Of a stretch of 64,000 nt of DNA, positions 36,118-44,705 are shown in pieces. Under the pieces are notes generated by a model, which saw only the letters and a program-made list of their open reading frames with translations, was not told the origin of the DNA and did not search any database. Made by a program: the position numbers and the translations under genes. Source of the DNA: Bacteroidota bacterium (GTDB taxonomy: Bacteria > Bacteroidota > Bacteroidia > Cytophagales > Spirosomataceae); assembly GCA_020161355.1 (NCBI GenBank), contig JAIUOF010000003.1, forward strand, positions 372,001 to 436,000. Direction: 5' to 3'. Position 1 is the first letter of the stretch; the number at the start of each line of letters is the position of its first letter.

Positions 36118-37224
36118 ATGAAAGTTGCAATAGTAACGGGTTCTGCGGGCCTGATTGGCAGTGAATCTGTACGCTTTTTTTCAGAAAAAATGGATTTGAT
36201 CGTAGGTATTGACAACGACCAGAGAGCTTATTTTTTTGGAAAAGATGCCTCTACCGAAAGAAGCAAAAACGAACTGGAGGAAACAATTAAAAACTACAAG
36301 CACTATTCAATTGATATTCGTAACTATGAAGCCTTGCAGTCGGTTTTTAAAGAATATGGTGCCGACATCAAACTGGTGATACATACTGCCGCCCAACCCA
36401 GCCATGACTGGGCAGCCAAAGAGCCTCATACCGACTTTACGATAAATGCCAATGGAACACTTAACATGCTGGAGCTTACCCGCCTTAATAGTCCGGAGGC
36501 CGTGTTTATTTTTACCTCAACCAACAAAGTTTACGGCGACACCCCCAACTATCTGCCGCTGGTTGAGCTTGAAAAAAGATGGGAAATTGATGTAAACCAT
36601 CCTTATTTCAAAGAAGGTATTGACGAAAGCATGTCGATTGACAACTCCAAGCATTCACTTTTTGGTGCCTCAAAAGTTGCTGCCGATGTGTTGGCTCAGG
36701 AATATGGCAAATATTTCGGGATGAATGTCGGGATATTTCGTGGAGGTTGCCTAACCGGCCCCAATCACTCGGGCACCCAGCTTCATGGCTTTCTTTCCTA
36801 TCTGATGAAATGTGCCGTTACCGGAAATCATTACACCGTATTTGGCTACAAAGGCAAGCAGGTAAGAGACAATATACACTCCTATGACCTTGTAAATATG
36901 TTCTATCATTTTTATATGAACCCACGCCATGGCGAGGTATATAATGCCGGAGGGAGCCGACATTCCAACTGCTCAATGACCGAAGCAATTGAAATATGTG
37001 AGGAAATCACAGGCAATAAAATGAATTATTCATATTCTGAAGATAACCGTATCGGTGACCATATCTGGTATGTTTCAGATGTTTCTAAATTCAAAAGCCA
37101 TTACCCCGAATGGTCGTACAAATATAACCTGAGAGACATTCTTGAACAGATTTTCTCGCAGCAAAAGCAGTTTAGCAAAACACTAGAACTAGGTGAAATT
37201 AAGCATTGTAATCCCGGCCTATAA
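36118..37224 (+). CDS. NAD-dependent epimerase/dehydratase, second CDP-tyvelose-epimerase-like SDR
   Basis: 368 residues. It has the NAD-binding motif [11 protein letters not shown] and an acidic residue after strand two ([12 protein letters not shown]). The usual catalytic YxxxK reads Phe182-G-A-S-Lys186 ([11 protein letters not shown]), so the Tyr is missing from its normal place. [19 protein letters not shown] and [14 protein letters not shown] are typical of this branch of nucleotide-sugar epimerases. Either this branch uses a different residue or the reaction needs no Tyr; an inactive partner of the first SDR is also possible. It begins 3 bp after the first SDR gene and overlaps the glycosyltransferase gene by 32 bp, so the three are translated together. 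Confidence 0.82.
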   Translation: MKVAIVTGSAGLIGSESVRFFSEKMDLIVGIDNDQRAYFFGKDASTERSKNELEETIKNYKHYSIDIRNYEALQSVFKEYGADIKLVIHTAAQPSHDWAAKEPHTDFTINANGTLNMLELTRLNSPEAVFIFTSTNKVYGDTPNYLPLVELEKRWEIDVNHPYFKEGIDESMSIDNSKHSLFGASKVAADVLAQEYGKYFGMNVGIFRGGCLTGPNHSGTQLHGFLSYLMKCAVTGNHYTVFGYKGKQVRDNIHSYDLVNMFYHFYMNPRHGEVYNAGGSRHSNCSMTEAIEICEEITGNKMNYSYSEDNRIGDHIWYVSDVSKFKSHYPEWSYKYNLRDILEQIFSQQKQFSKTLELGEIKHCNPGL

Positions 37225-37930
37225 TGAGGCTGAATCAGTAGGCGAAACCATAAACGAGCTCGTCAAAGTTCTCTCTGACAGAAAAATTGAACACGAAATT
37301 CTCGTAGTCAATGATAATTCCAGAGACAATACCCTCGAGGTACTGGAATCTTTGGCAGCTGTTCATCCATCAGTCCGATTTGTGACCAATGCCGGCCCCA
37401 ATGGCTTTGGCTACGCCGTTAGGTATGGACTGGAGCGTTTCTCCGGTGATTGCGTGGCAGTCATGATGGCCGACTTATCTGATTCACCCCACGATTTGAT
37501 CAGGTTTTATGATACCATGGTAGCCGGAAATTTTGATTGTGTGTTTGGCAGCAGGTTTATGAAAGGTGGCAAGACCATTGATTATCCTTTTGTAAAAAAA
37601 ATAATAAACCGTATCGCCAATGCCATCATCAGAACTGTGATGAACATCAATTACAACGATACTACCAATGCTTTTAAGTTATACAAAAAACACACTATCG
37701 AGGGCTTGAAGCCTTTTTTGTCTCCTCATTTTAATCTCACCATCGAGCTGCCTCTAAAAGCTATCATAAGGGGCTTTAGCTACACGGTAGTGCCTAATTC
37801 ATGGACAAACAGAAAATATGGCGAATCAAAACTTAAGATAAGGGAAATGGGTAGCCGATATTTTTTTATTCTGATGTATTGTTTCGTCGAGAAATATTTT
37901 TCAAGAGGTGACTTTGTAAAAAAATGGTAA
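37193..37930 (+). CDS. Family 2 glycosyltransferase (dolichol-phosphate mannosyltransferase-like)
   Basis: 245 residues from a GTG at 37193-37195. This start gives the exact GT2 N-terminus ([19 protein letters not shown]) and overlaps the previous gene by 32 bp. GT-A motifs are [10 protein letters not shown] (nucleotide binding) and [12 protein letters not shown] in place of DxD. The segment [19 protein letters not shown] matches DPM-synthase-like enzymes, which move a sugar from a nucleotide donor to polyprenyl phosphate. Only a short hydrophobic stretch lies near the C-terminus ([14 protein letters not shown]). With the two epimerases it probably builds a lipid-linked sugar for a surface glycan. 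The large membrane protein encoded opposite may use such a donor. Confidence 0.9.
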   Translation: MKLSIVIPAYNEAESVGETINELVKVLSDRKIEHEILVVNDNSRDNTLEVLESLAAVHPSVRFVTNAGPNGFGYAVRYGLERFSGDCVAVMMADLSDSPHDLIRFYDTMVAGNFDCVFGSRFMKGGKTIDYPFVKKIINRIANAIIRTVMNINYNDTTNAFKLYKKHTIEGLKPFLSPHFNLTIELPLKAIIRGFSYTVVPNSWTNRKYGESKLKIREMGSRYFFILMYCFVEKYFSRGDFVKKW

Positions 37931-37960
37931 GTCTATTCCATTTTTTCTAAAAAAAGCCAT

Positions 37961-39898
37961 TCAGATTGAAAAAATAGTATAGTCGAATTTTTCTTTCAAA
38001 CCTTTACCAGTCTCCGAAAAGAATTTAATAGACTTAATCCTGGCATTTTTCTGTCCTCTGAACTTATGAAAATCAAAGAATTCATGATTGTGATCAATCT
38101 TATAACTAACTAATACCCCTCCGGCTAAAATCGATACCGGAATTCGATAAGTACTTTTTTGATTATCAATGGTTTCTACTTCACATCTTAAATAAGGTGG
38201 CTGAAAGAAGGTTTTCATTATTTTGCCTAACAAATTATATTTAATATTGGCTTTAATATAAATTAGCCCTTCTCTATTTGGAATCAATATCTTTTGATTG
38301 AGAGCTGTTTGTGATGAAACCAGATTTTTCGTTACAAACCTACTATTCGCTCTTTTCTTTTCGAACAAATAAAGTGAGTCGCCTTTGACCGAAAAAGTAT
38401 CTGTGAGCTCATAATTGTAAAACAAACTTGCATGACACCAAGTATCTGTCCAGTAGTTGCTTTGCTCTCTGAAAGGCTTGAGGTTGGCTATTACATATTT
38501 CGGCTGTTCAGGACTCCAATATTTATCTCCATTAACTCTCATCAACAGCTTACTGTTGGCCTGATAAGATTGGATTACCGGCCGGTTTTCATACTTTATT
38601 TTGTTAAAAAACAAATATGAAATATCCCAGGGAATGACATCAGCTTCCTGGTTACCAATTTTTTCTTTGATCCTATCAGGAAAAGGGCAGGGATTATCTT
38701 TAAAATTCCTCTCATAATCGTACTGAAACAATTCAGCAAAATAGGGCGAAGGATTCTTTGTAATGGGAATTTTTAGCAAAAACTCGGTAAAAGTTTCTCC
38801 TAATTTTGGTTTATAATTAAAATAAGATTTGAGAATTGCCTTCTTATCGCCAGCATAATCAGAATACCTTATATAAAAGCTCCCAGCAGTTTTTATAGAA
38901 ATTGAAATTAACACAAGTGCTAGTAATATTTTGGGGCTAATTTCTTTGGAAAAAATATAAATCAATATGCTCAGGGGTACCAAATAAGTCAAAAAAGCAT
39001 TAAGGTTACCTTTGGCATAGGCTGTATATCCTTGTTTATAACTCAAAAACCACAATATCCCTACCCAAAAGAGTAAAAAGAAATTCTTGTGCAATGATTT
39101 ATAATTCGATAATCCTATGAAAATAAAACTCAAACCGCTGACTATTGCTAAAATCAGAAAATAGACATATTCAAAATCGTTAACCATAATGAACGACATT
39201 GAGTCCTGATATGCATTGATGATATCGGCACTGTAAAACAGACTTGCAAAAAGATCAAATTTCAGTGTGTAAGAGATTATTAAAACTCCACCTATTAATA
39301 CAGCCACAGAGGCCAGATAATGCATTGGTTTCCCTTTTCTTAAAATTGTTGCATATATAAGAAACACAAAATAATATATAAGTGCTATTAAACTGAGATT
39401 TAGCTTAATAGGCAATACCAAAACTATTATTATCGAAAAAAGGATTATTTTAAAATAACCAGGCGATTTGATATATAAATTTTGCCAGAAAACTGCAAAA
39501 AACATGAGTGCAAATGTGGCATCAGCAAAAAAACCGGAAGGATAAATAAACAAAAATGGTAATATGTAGGACAACCATTTTATTTTAATGAAAGCCGTTA
39601 ATATTTCTCTGATAAGAAAGAAAAAATTAAACAACAAAAAGCAATGATATACAAAAATGATATACGGAGAAAATCCTTTGGGGAGTAATCCGGTATACAA
39701 AAATCCCAACGGACCATAATTAAAAATAAAATCTTTTCCGAATATCTTCCCACTTTCAATTGACAATGCAATAGCCTGTACCCACGATGCGTCAATCCCA
39801 AAACGAGCATAGCTCAGGGGAAAAAACATACTAAAAAAGGCATAACAAAAGAGAAAAAAAACAATGGTAGTCTTAAAATCAATTTTATTTTTTAGCAT
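37961..39898 (-). CDS. Multi-spanning membrane protein, possible GT-C-type glycosyltransferase
   Basis: 645 residues. Residues 10-370 hold about ten transmembrane helices; residues 370-645 are soluble and beta-rich (ANIKYNLLGKIMKTFFQPP). Early motifs include FGIDASWVQAIALSIESGK and DFIFNYGPLGFLYTG. The acidic residues in the first loop (GIDASW, GKDFIF) suit a GT-C fold, in which a loop Asp binds a lipid-phosphate sugar donor, but no named family is recognised. It is convergent with the GT2 gene, the 3' ends lying 30 bp apart. A role in transferring the sugar made by the opposite operon is speculative. Confidence 0.7.
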   Translation of the reverse strand: MLKNKIDFKTTIVFFLFCYAFFSMFFPLSYARFGIDASWVQAIALSIESGKIFGKDFIFNYGPLGFLYTGLLPKGFSPYIIFVYHCFLLFNFFFLIREILTAFIKIKWLSYILPFLFIYPSGFFADATFALMFFAVFWQNLYIKSPGYFKIILFSIIIVLVLPIKLNLSLIALIYYFVFLIYATILRKGKPMHYLASVAVLIGGVLIISYTLKFDLFASLFYSADIINAYQDSMSFIMVNDFEYVYFLILAIVSGLSFIFIGLSNYKSLHKNFFLLFWVGILWFLSYKQGYTAYAKGNLNAFLTYLVPLSILIYIFSKEISPKILLALVLISISIKTAGSFYIRYSDYAGDKKAILKSYFNYKPKLGETFTEFLLKIPITKNPSPYFAELFQYDYERNFKDNPCPFPDRIKEKIGNQEADVIPWDISYLFFNKIKYENRPVIQSYQANSKLLMRVNGDKYWSPEQPKYVIANLKPFREQSNYWTDTWCHASLFYNYELTDTFSVKGDSLYLFEKKRANSRFVTKNLVSSQTALNQKILIPNREGLIYIKANIKYNLLGKIMKTFFQPPYLRCEVETIDNQKSTYRIPVSILAGGVLVSYKIDHNHEFFDFHKFRGQKNARIKSIKFFSETGKGLKEKFDYTIFSI

Positions 39899-40094
39899 AA
39901 TTTTTCGTTTTCATTTCAGAAAAAAATCTTCTAAAATATTCCTTGCTGCATTATCACTAAATATGACAACTCAAAGAGATATTCCTCAAAGATGCAAATT
40001 TAGCCAATTTAAATTTTGCAAAAAACCATTATAAACTAAGGAGGCATTTAATACCAGCCAATCTTTCAACCTAGTCAAAAAAAATCTTAAAATA

Positions 40095-40121
40095 AAAAGT
40101 CGCCCGAGGTGAGCGACTTTT
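40095..40121 (-). terminator. Terminator of the hexuronate operon
   Basis: Arms AAAAGTCGC and GCGACTTTT with a 9-nt loop, followed on the minus strand by a T-rich run. It lies 18 bp after the transporter stop codon. Confidence 0.8.
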
Positions 40122-40138
40122 ACATGGTATTCAGATTT

Positions 40139-41434
40139 TTAAAGTTCTATTTTCTTCATTTTTGGAACCAGAAAATGCATTATCAACCAAGCTAACAAAT
40201 AGGCGGCGGCACATATTGCAAACATAATGTAATAGGCCGTTTCAATCTGACCGATTTCACGATAGTAAACAAACATATTTTTCTGAACTGCCCAGGAAAG
40301 GAAAATACCCCCTAGTCCTCCCATCATCCCTCCAATGCCTGTTACAGAAGCTGTAGCATTTTTGGGAAACATATCGGACACAGTAGTGAAAATATTGGCA
40401 CTCCAGGCCTGATGAGCGGCAGCTGCAATTCCGATAACAAGCACTGCCAGCCACATATTGATTTTGCCGGCTTCCTGCGAAAAAATTACCGGCAATACGA
40501 ACAAAGCAAAAATCAACATCGAAGTCTTTCTAGCCTTAAAAGCCGGCATATTCCTGTTTATAAAAGCCATTGGAAGATACCCTCCTCCTACGCTTCCGAT
40601 TGTTGAAATCATATAAACCAAGGCAACCGGAACGGCGATTTGCGTTAAGGTCAGGTGGTATTGGCTTTGTAAGAAATCTGGCAGCCAAAACAGATAAAAC
40701 CACCAAACCGGATCGGTAAGAAACTTGCCAATTGCAAATGCCCAGGTTTGCCGGTAGCTAATTAGTTTTATCCAGGGCACCTTTTCAGTTTCCACATTTA
40801 CTGCTTCCTCTTCCTGATCAGAATGGATATATTCATATTCCTCTCTGCTTAGTTTTTTATTATCTGCAGGTGAAGTATAGTGTTTTTGCCACAAAACCAA
40901 CCATATAAAACCTATCAGTCCGGTAATGATAAATGCCCATTGCCATCCCCAGGCGGCAGCAATAAAGGGCACACTCAATGGAGCAACAATAGCACCGATA
41001 TTGGTTCCTGAATTAAAAATACCTGTAGCCAGAGCACGCTCTTTTTTGGGAAACCACTCCGCAGTACTTTTGATTGCAGCCGGGAAATTCCCTGCTTCGG
41101 TTACACCCAAAGCTGCACGAGCCATCATAAACCCAAAAGCTGAACTTGCAAGAGCGTGGGCAATGGCAGCAACACTCCACAATCCTGTAGCAACTGCATA
41201 TCCCAGCTTGGTGCCCAGTTTATCTACCACACGACCGGCAATGAGCATACCAAATGAATAAAACAGCTTAAAGGCTATTTCAATGTTGGCATAATCACCA
41301 TCGTCCCATTGCATTTCTTCCGAAAGTACTGATTTCAGCAGGCTAATAACCTGCCTGTCAAGATAATTGACAGTGGTAGCAAAAAACACCAGTGCACAGA
41401 TGGTCCAACGGTAGTTCCCGATTTTTTTATCCAT
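40139..41434 (-). CDS. exuT: MFS transporter, hexuronate (ExuT-like, anion:cation symporter family)
   Basis: 431 residues with twelve predicted transmembrane helices. The first helix ends in TVNYLDRQVISLL, and ARAALGVTEAGNFPAAIKS and FPKKERALATGIFNSGTNIGAI match the ACS family that includes ExuT and related sugar-acid carriers. It probably imports galacturonate or glucuronate with protons across the inner membrane. It is the last gene of the hexuronate cluster, 41 bp after eda, and a strong terminator follows. The outer-membrane entry route for the same substrate is not obvious in the window. The symbol rests on family and context; substrate preference is not proven. Confidence 0.85.
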   Translation of the reverse strand: MDKKIGNYRWTICALVFFATTVNYLDRQVISLLKSVLSEEMQWDDGDYANIEIAFKLFYSFGMLIAGRVVDKLGTKLGYAVATGLWSVAAIAHALASSAFGFMMARAALGVTEAGNFPAAIKSTAEWFPKKERALATGIFNSGTNIGAIVAPLSVPFIAAAWGWQWAFIITGLIGFIWLVLWQKHYTSPADNKKLSREEYEYIHSDQEEEAVNVETEKVPWIKLISYRQTWAFAIGKFLTDPVWWFYLFWLPDFLQSQYHLTLTQIAVPVALVYMISTIGSVGGGYLPMAFINRNMPAFKARKTSMLIFALFVLPVIFSQEAGKINMWLAVLVIGIAAAAHQAWSANIFTTVSDMFPKNATASVTGIGGMMGGLGGIFLSWAVQKNMFVYYREIGQIETAYYIMFAICAAAYLLAWLIMHFLVPKMKKIEL

Positions 41435-41475
41435 TTTTTTATAGGTTGATTCTTAATTTGAGAAATATCCCAAAA

Positions 41476-42147
41476 CTACTTTTTTCTGACTTTTTGAATT
41501 GTCTCAAGAGCATTTTTCACCTCCTCTTTTAACTTTTCATAGTTTCTGGTATCCAGAATTTCTTTTGATATCAATTGAGAACCCATACCCACACACCATA
41601 CACCTGCATCAAACCATGCTTTGAGGTTGCTCTCTTCCGGCGTAACCCCACCGGTAGGCATGATGTTAGTCCAGGGTTGAGGTCCCAGAATACCTTTTAC
41701 GAACTTTGGGCCATAGACATCTCCCGGAAACAATTTTACTATTTCACAACCCAATTCTTCTGCACGGGCGATTTCGGTCAAACTACCACATCCAGGTGAC
41801 CAAAGGACTTTTCGGCGATTACAAACTATTGCTATGTCTTCTCTGAAAACAGGGGTAACTACAAAGTTGGCTCCCAGTAACATATATTGAGAAGCTGCTG
41901 CGGCATCTGTTACTGAACCTACGCCCATGATCATTCCCGGAAGTTCTTTCAACGCATATTTATTGAGTTCACCGAAAATTTCGTGAGCAAAATCTCCTCT
42001 GCTCGTAAATTCCATCAATCTTGCACCTCCATCGTAGCAGGCTTTGAGTATGTTTTTCCCAAGTTCGACATCAGAATGAAAAAACAAAGGCACCATACCG
42101 GTTTCCTTCATTTTTGCGGCTACTTCAAGTCTTGAATATTTTGCCAT
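41476..42147 (-). CDS. eda: KDPG/KHG aldolase (2-dehydro-3-deoxyphosphogluconate aldolase)
   Basis: 223 residues. A TIM-barrel class I aldolase with Schiff-base Lys138 (CEIVKLFPGDVYGPKF) and catalytic Glu46 (LMEFTSRG). GMIMGVGSVTDAAAA, SPGCGSLTEIARA and NIMPTGGVTPEESNLKAWF are the family signatures. It splits 2-keto-3-deoxy-6-phosphogluconate into pyruvate and glyceraldehyde-3-phosphate, the last step of hexuronate catabolism. It lies between kdgK (67 bp upstream) and the transporter gene. It is slightly longer than the E. coli enzyme at both ends, as is usual for the Bacteroidota form. Confidence 0.94.
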   Translation of the reverse strand: MAKYSRLEVAAKMKETGMVPLFFHSDVELGKNILKACYDGGARLMEFTSRGDFAHEIFGELNKYALKELPGMIMGVGSVTDAAAASQYMLLGANFVVTPVFREDIAIVCNRRKVLWSPGCGSLTEIARAEELGCEIVKLFPGDVYGPKFVKGILGPQPWTNIMPTGGVTPEESNLKAWFDAGVWCVGMGSQLISKEILDTRNYEKLKEEVKNALETIQKVRKK

Positions 42148-42214
42148 TTTTTTAGCTTTTAGCTGTCTGCTTGAGGCTTTCAGCTGTTTATTTTCTCTTA
42201 AAATTATAATAAAA

Positions 42215-43255
42215 TCATCTCGCTACACGACCAGAAGCATCGCCTCCCATGAGTTTTTCAACTTCAGAAACCGTCACCAGATTGGCGTCACCCACTATAG
42301 TATGTTTTAAACATGAAGCCGCCACTGCAAAATTGAGTGCATTTTGGTCGTCATCAGGATATTGCAACAATCCATAAATCAAGCCTCCCATAAATGAATC
42401 TCCACCTCCAACTCTATCCACGATATCGGTGATTTGATATACCGGCGATTTAAACATGGTTTTACCGTCATAAAGTACCCCTGCCCATGAATTATGAGAA
42501 GCCGAGATTGACCCGCGAAGTGTGGTAATCACTTTTTTAGCTTTCGGAAATTTCTTCATCATTTGCTCACAAACCGAAAGAAAAGCCTCGGCAGTAACGT
42601 CATGACCATGCTTGGTAACATCCAGTCCTTCGGGTTTAATCCCAAAATGTTTTTCGGCATCTTCTTCATTTCCTAAAATAACATCACAATAAGAAGTCAA
42701 CTCAGTCATGATGGGCTCGGAAGATACACCATATTTCCAAAGTTTTGCCCGGTAATTGAGGTCTGTTGAAATAGTGATACCCTTGGCACTGGCTATTTTT
42801 ACAGCTTCAAGGCATGCATCAGCAGCACTTTGAGAAATAGCAGGCGTAATTCCTGTCCAATGGAACCAGGTGGCTCCCTCAAACGCTTTTTCCCAATCCA
42901 CCATCCCCGGCTTGATTTCGCTCATGGAAGAATGTGCCCGATCATAAACTACCTTACTTCCTCTCGAAACAGCTCCGGTTTCAAGAAAATAAATTCCCAA
43001 TCTATCCCCACCAAAAACGATGTCAGAAGTACCCACATTACGTTTTCGCATTTCCATAAGGGCACATTCGCCAATATCATTTTTAGGCAAACGGGTTACA
43101 AACGAGGTGGGAACGCCGTAGTTAGCCAGTGATACGGCCACATTTGATTCTCCACCGCCATATACTACATCGAAACTGTTGGCTTGAGAAAATCTTAAGA
43201 ATCCTGGAGGTGAAAGTCTCAACATAATTTCGCCAAAAGTGACAACTTTTTTCAT
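42215..43255 (-). CDS. kdgK: 2-dehydro-3-deoxygluconokinase (PfkB-family sugar kinase)
   Basis: 346 residues. PfkB/ribokinase fold with an N-terminal GEIMLRLSPPG and sugar-binding VYGGGESNVAVSLA. The catalytic motif near the C-terminus is DRVGGGDSFMGGLIYG, with base Asp286. STDLNYRAKLWK and VILGNEEDAEKHFG match KDG kinases. It phosphorylates 2-keto-3-deoxygluconate to KDPG, the substrate of the aldolase encoded next. The gene lies 9 bp after uxaC, so the two are tightly co-transcribed. Confidence 0.92.
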   Translation of the reverse strand: MKKVVTFGEIMLRLSPPGFLRFSQANSFDVVYGGGESNVAVSLANYGVPTSFVTRLPKNDIGECALMEMRKRNVGTSDIVFGGDRLGIYFLETGAVSRGSKVVYDRAHSSMSEIKPGMVDWEKAFEGATWFHWTGITPAISQSAADACLEAVKIASAKGITISTDLNYRAKLWKYGVSSEPIMTELTSYCDVILGNEEDAEKHFGIKPEGLDVTKHGHDVTAEAFLSVCEQMMKKFPKAKKVITTLRGSISASHNSWAGVLYDGKTMFKSPVYQITDIVDRVGGGDSFMGGLIYGLLQYPDDDQNALNFAVAASCLKHTIVGDANLVTVSEVEKLMGGDASGRVAR

Positions 43256-43264
43256 TAGAGTTTA

Positions 43265-44683
43265 TTATTTATTGTTAAAATTGAAATAATTCTTAGTGTT
43301 GTAATAACTGATATCCTGAATGATTTTACCTACCCATTCGATATCGTTAGGCAGCTCGCCATTTTCTATGTCATTACCGAAAATATTGCACAATATCCTT
43401 CGGAAATATTCATGACGAGGAAAAGAAAGAAAACTGCGGGAGTCAGTAAGCATACCCACAAATTTACTTAGCAAGCCCATATTTGAAAGAACATTAATTT
43501 GGTCTTCCATGCCTTGTTTTTGATCCAAAAACCACCAGCCCGAGCCAAACTGTATTTTTCCTGCCACTGATCCATCATTAAAATTGCCAATCATGGAAGC
43601 CATCACTGCGTTGTCGGCAGGATTGAGGTTATAAATGATGGTTTTTGTCAGTTCCCCTGTCTCTCCAAGTTTTCCTAAAAACCTAGACAATGCCTGAGCT
43701 TGCGGCCAGTCACCTATACTATCCCAGCCAGTATCCGGGCCCAATGTACGAAGAGCGTAAAGGTTATTATTACGCATTGCTCCCAAATGAAACTGCTGCA
43801 CCCATCCTAAAGCTGAATACATCCTACCAAGAGCAATTAAAATTGCAGATTTATATTCGGTCGCTTCAGCCTCGGTTATTGCTTGATTGGATTTTGCTTT
43901 TTTAAAGATTTTTTCAACATTGTCATCCGTAAAATCAGCAGCATAAATATGTTCCAGACCGTGATCGGCAATGCAACATCCGTTTTGAGCGAAAAATTCG
44001 GCCCTTTGCTTCAAAGCTTTTTTTATATCTTCAAAAGTGGCGATCTCAAAACCAACTATTTCTGACAATCTATTGACAAAAGTGTTAAAGTTTGGATTGT
44101 CAATCAGAATAAATTTATCAGGTCTGAAAGCCGGCAACATCCCTACATCCCCTTCTTTCTTTTTGCCTCCATTGTATGCAACATGGTACTCAAGCGAATC
44201 CAAAGGATCATCTGTAGTACAAACCGTTTCAACATTCATTTTTTGGAGCAATCCCTGAATCGAAAATGCTTTGGTCTGCAGCATCTCAGAAGCTTGATCA
44301 TAAACTCTTCCGGCATTTTTTTCTGAAAGAATTTCAGATATTCCAAAATAGCGTCTGAGCTCGAGGTGAGTCCAATGATAAAGTGGATTCCTGAGGGTAT
44401 AAGGTACGGTTTCAGCCCATTTCTCAAACTTCTCAAAATCAGCGGCCCCACCAGTACAATAGTCTTCTTTTACTCCATTGGCACGCATGGCTCTCCATTT
44501 ATAGTGGTCACCGTACAACCACCCCTGCGTAATATTTTCAAAATTTATATCATTGAGAATCTGATCGGGTGGAAGGTGATTGTGATAGTCAATAATGGGC
44601 ATATCTTTGGCAAACTCATGAAAGAGAGTCTGTGCCGTTTTTGTATTTAAAATGAAATTTTCGTCTAAAAAAGCCTTTGCCAT
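43265..44683 (-). CDS. uxaC: Uronate isomerase
   Basis: 472 residues, the normal length. The amidohydrolase-like metal motif His34-N-His36 (PIIDYHNHLPPDQI) opens the barrel. Family signatures include WTHLELRRYFGI, VCTTDDPLDSLEYH, QFHLGAMRNNN, TIIYNLNPADN and LTDSRSFLSFPRHEYFRRI. It interconverts galacturonate with tagaturonate and glucuronate with fructuronate, the entry step of the pathway. It lies 22 bp after uxaA and 9 bp before kdgK. Nothing unusual is seen. Confidence 0.96.
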   Translation of the reverse strand: MAKAFLDENFILNTKTAQTLFHEFAKDMPIIDYHNHLPPDQILNDINFENITQGWLYGDHYKWRAMRANGVKEDYCTGGAADFEKFEKWAETVPYTLRNPLYHWTHLELRRYFGISEILSEKNAGRVYDQASEMLQTKAFSIQGLLQKMNVETVCTTDDPLDSLEYHVAYNGGKKKEGDVGMLPAFRPDKFILIDNPNFNTFVNRLSEIVGFEIATFEDIKKALKQRAEFFAQNGCCIADHGLEHIYAADFTDDNVEKIFKKAKSNQAITEAEATEYKSAILIALGRMYSALGWVQQFHLGAMRNNNLYALRTLGPDTGWDSIGDWPQAQALSRFLGKLGETGELTKTIIYNLNPADNAVMASMIGNFNDGSVAGKIQFGSGWWFLDQKQGMEDQINVLSNMGLLSKFVGMLTDSRSFLSFPRHEYFRRILCNIFGNDIENGELPNDIEWVGKIIQDISYYNTKNYFNFNNK

Positions 44684-44705
44684 TTTCGTAAAAAATTAAA
44701 AAATT

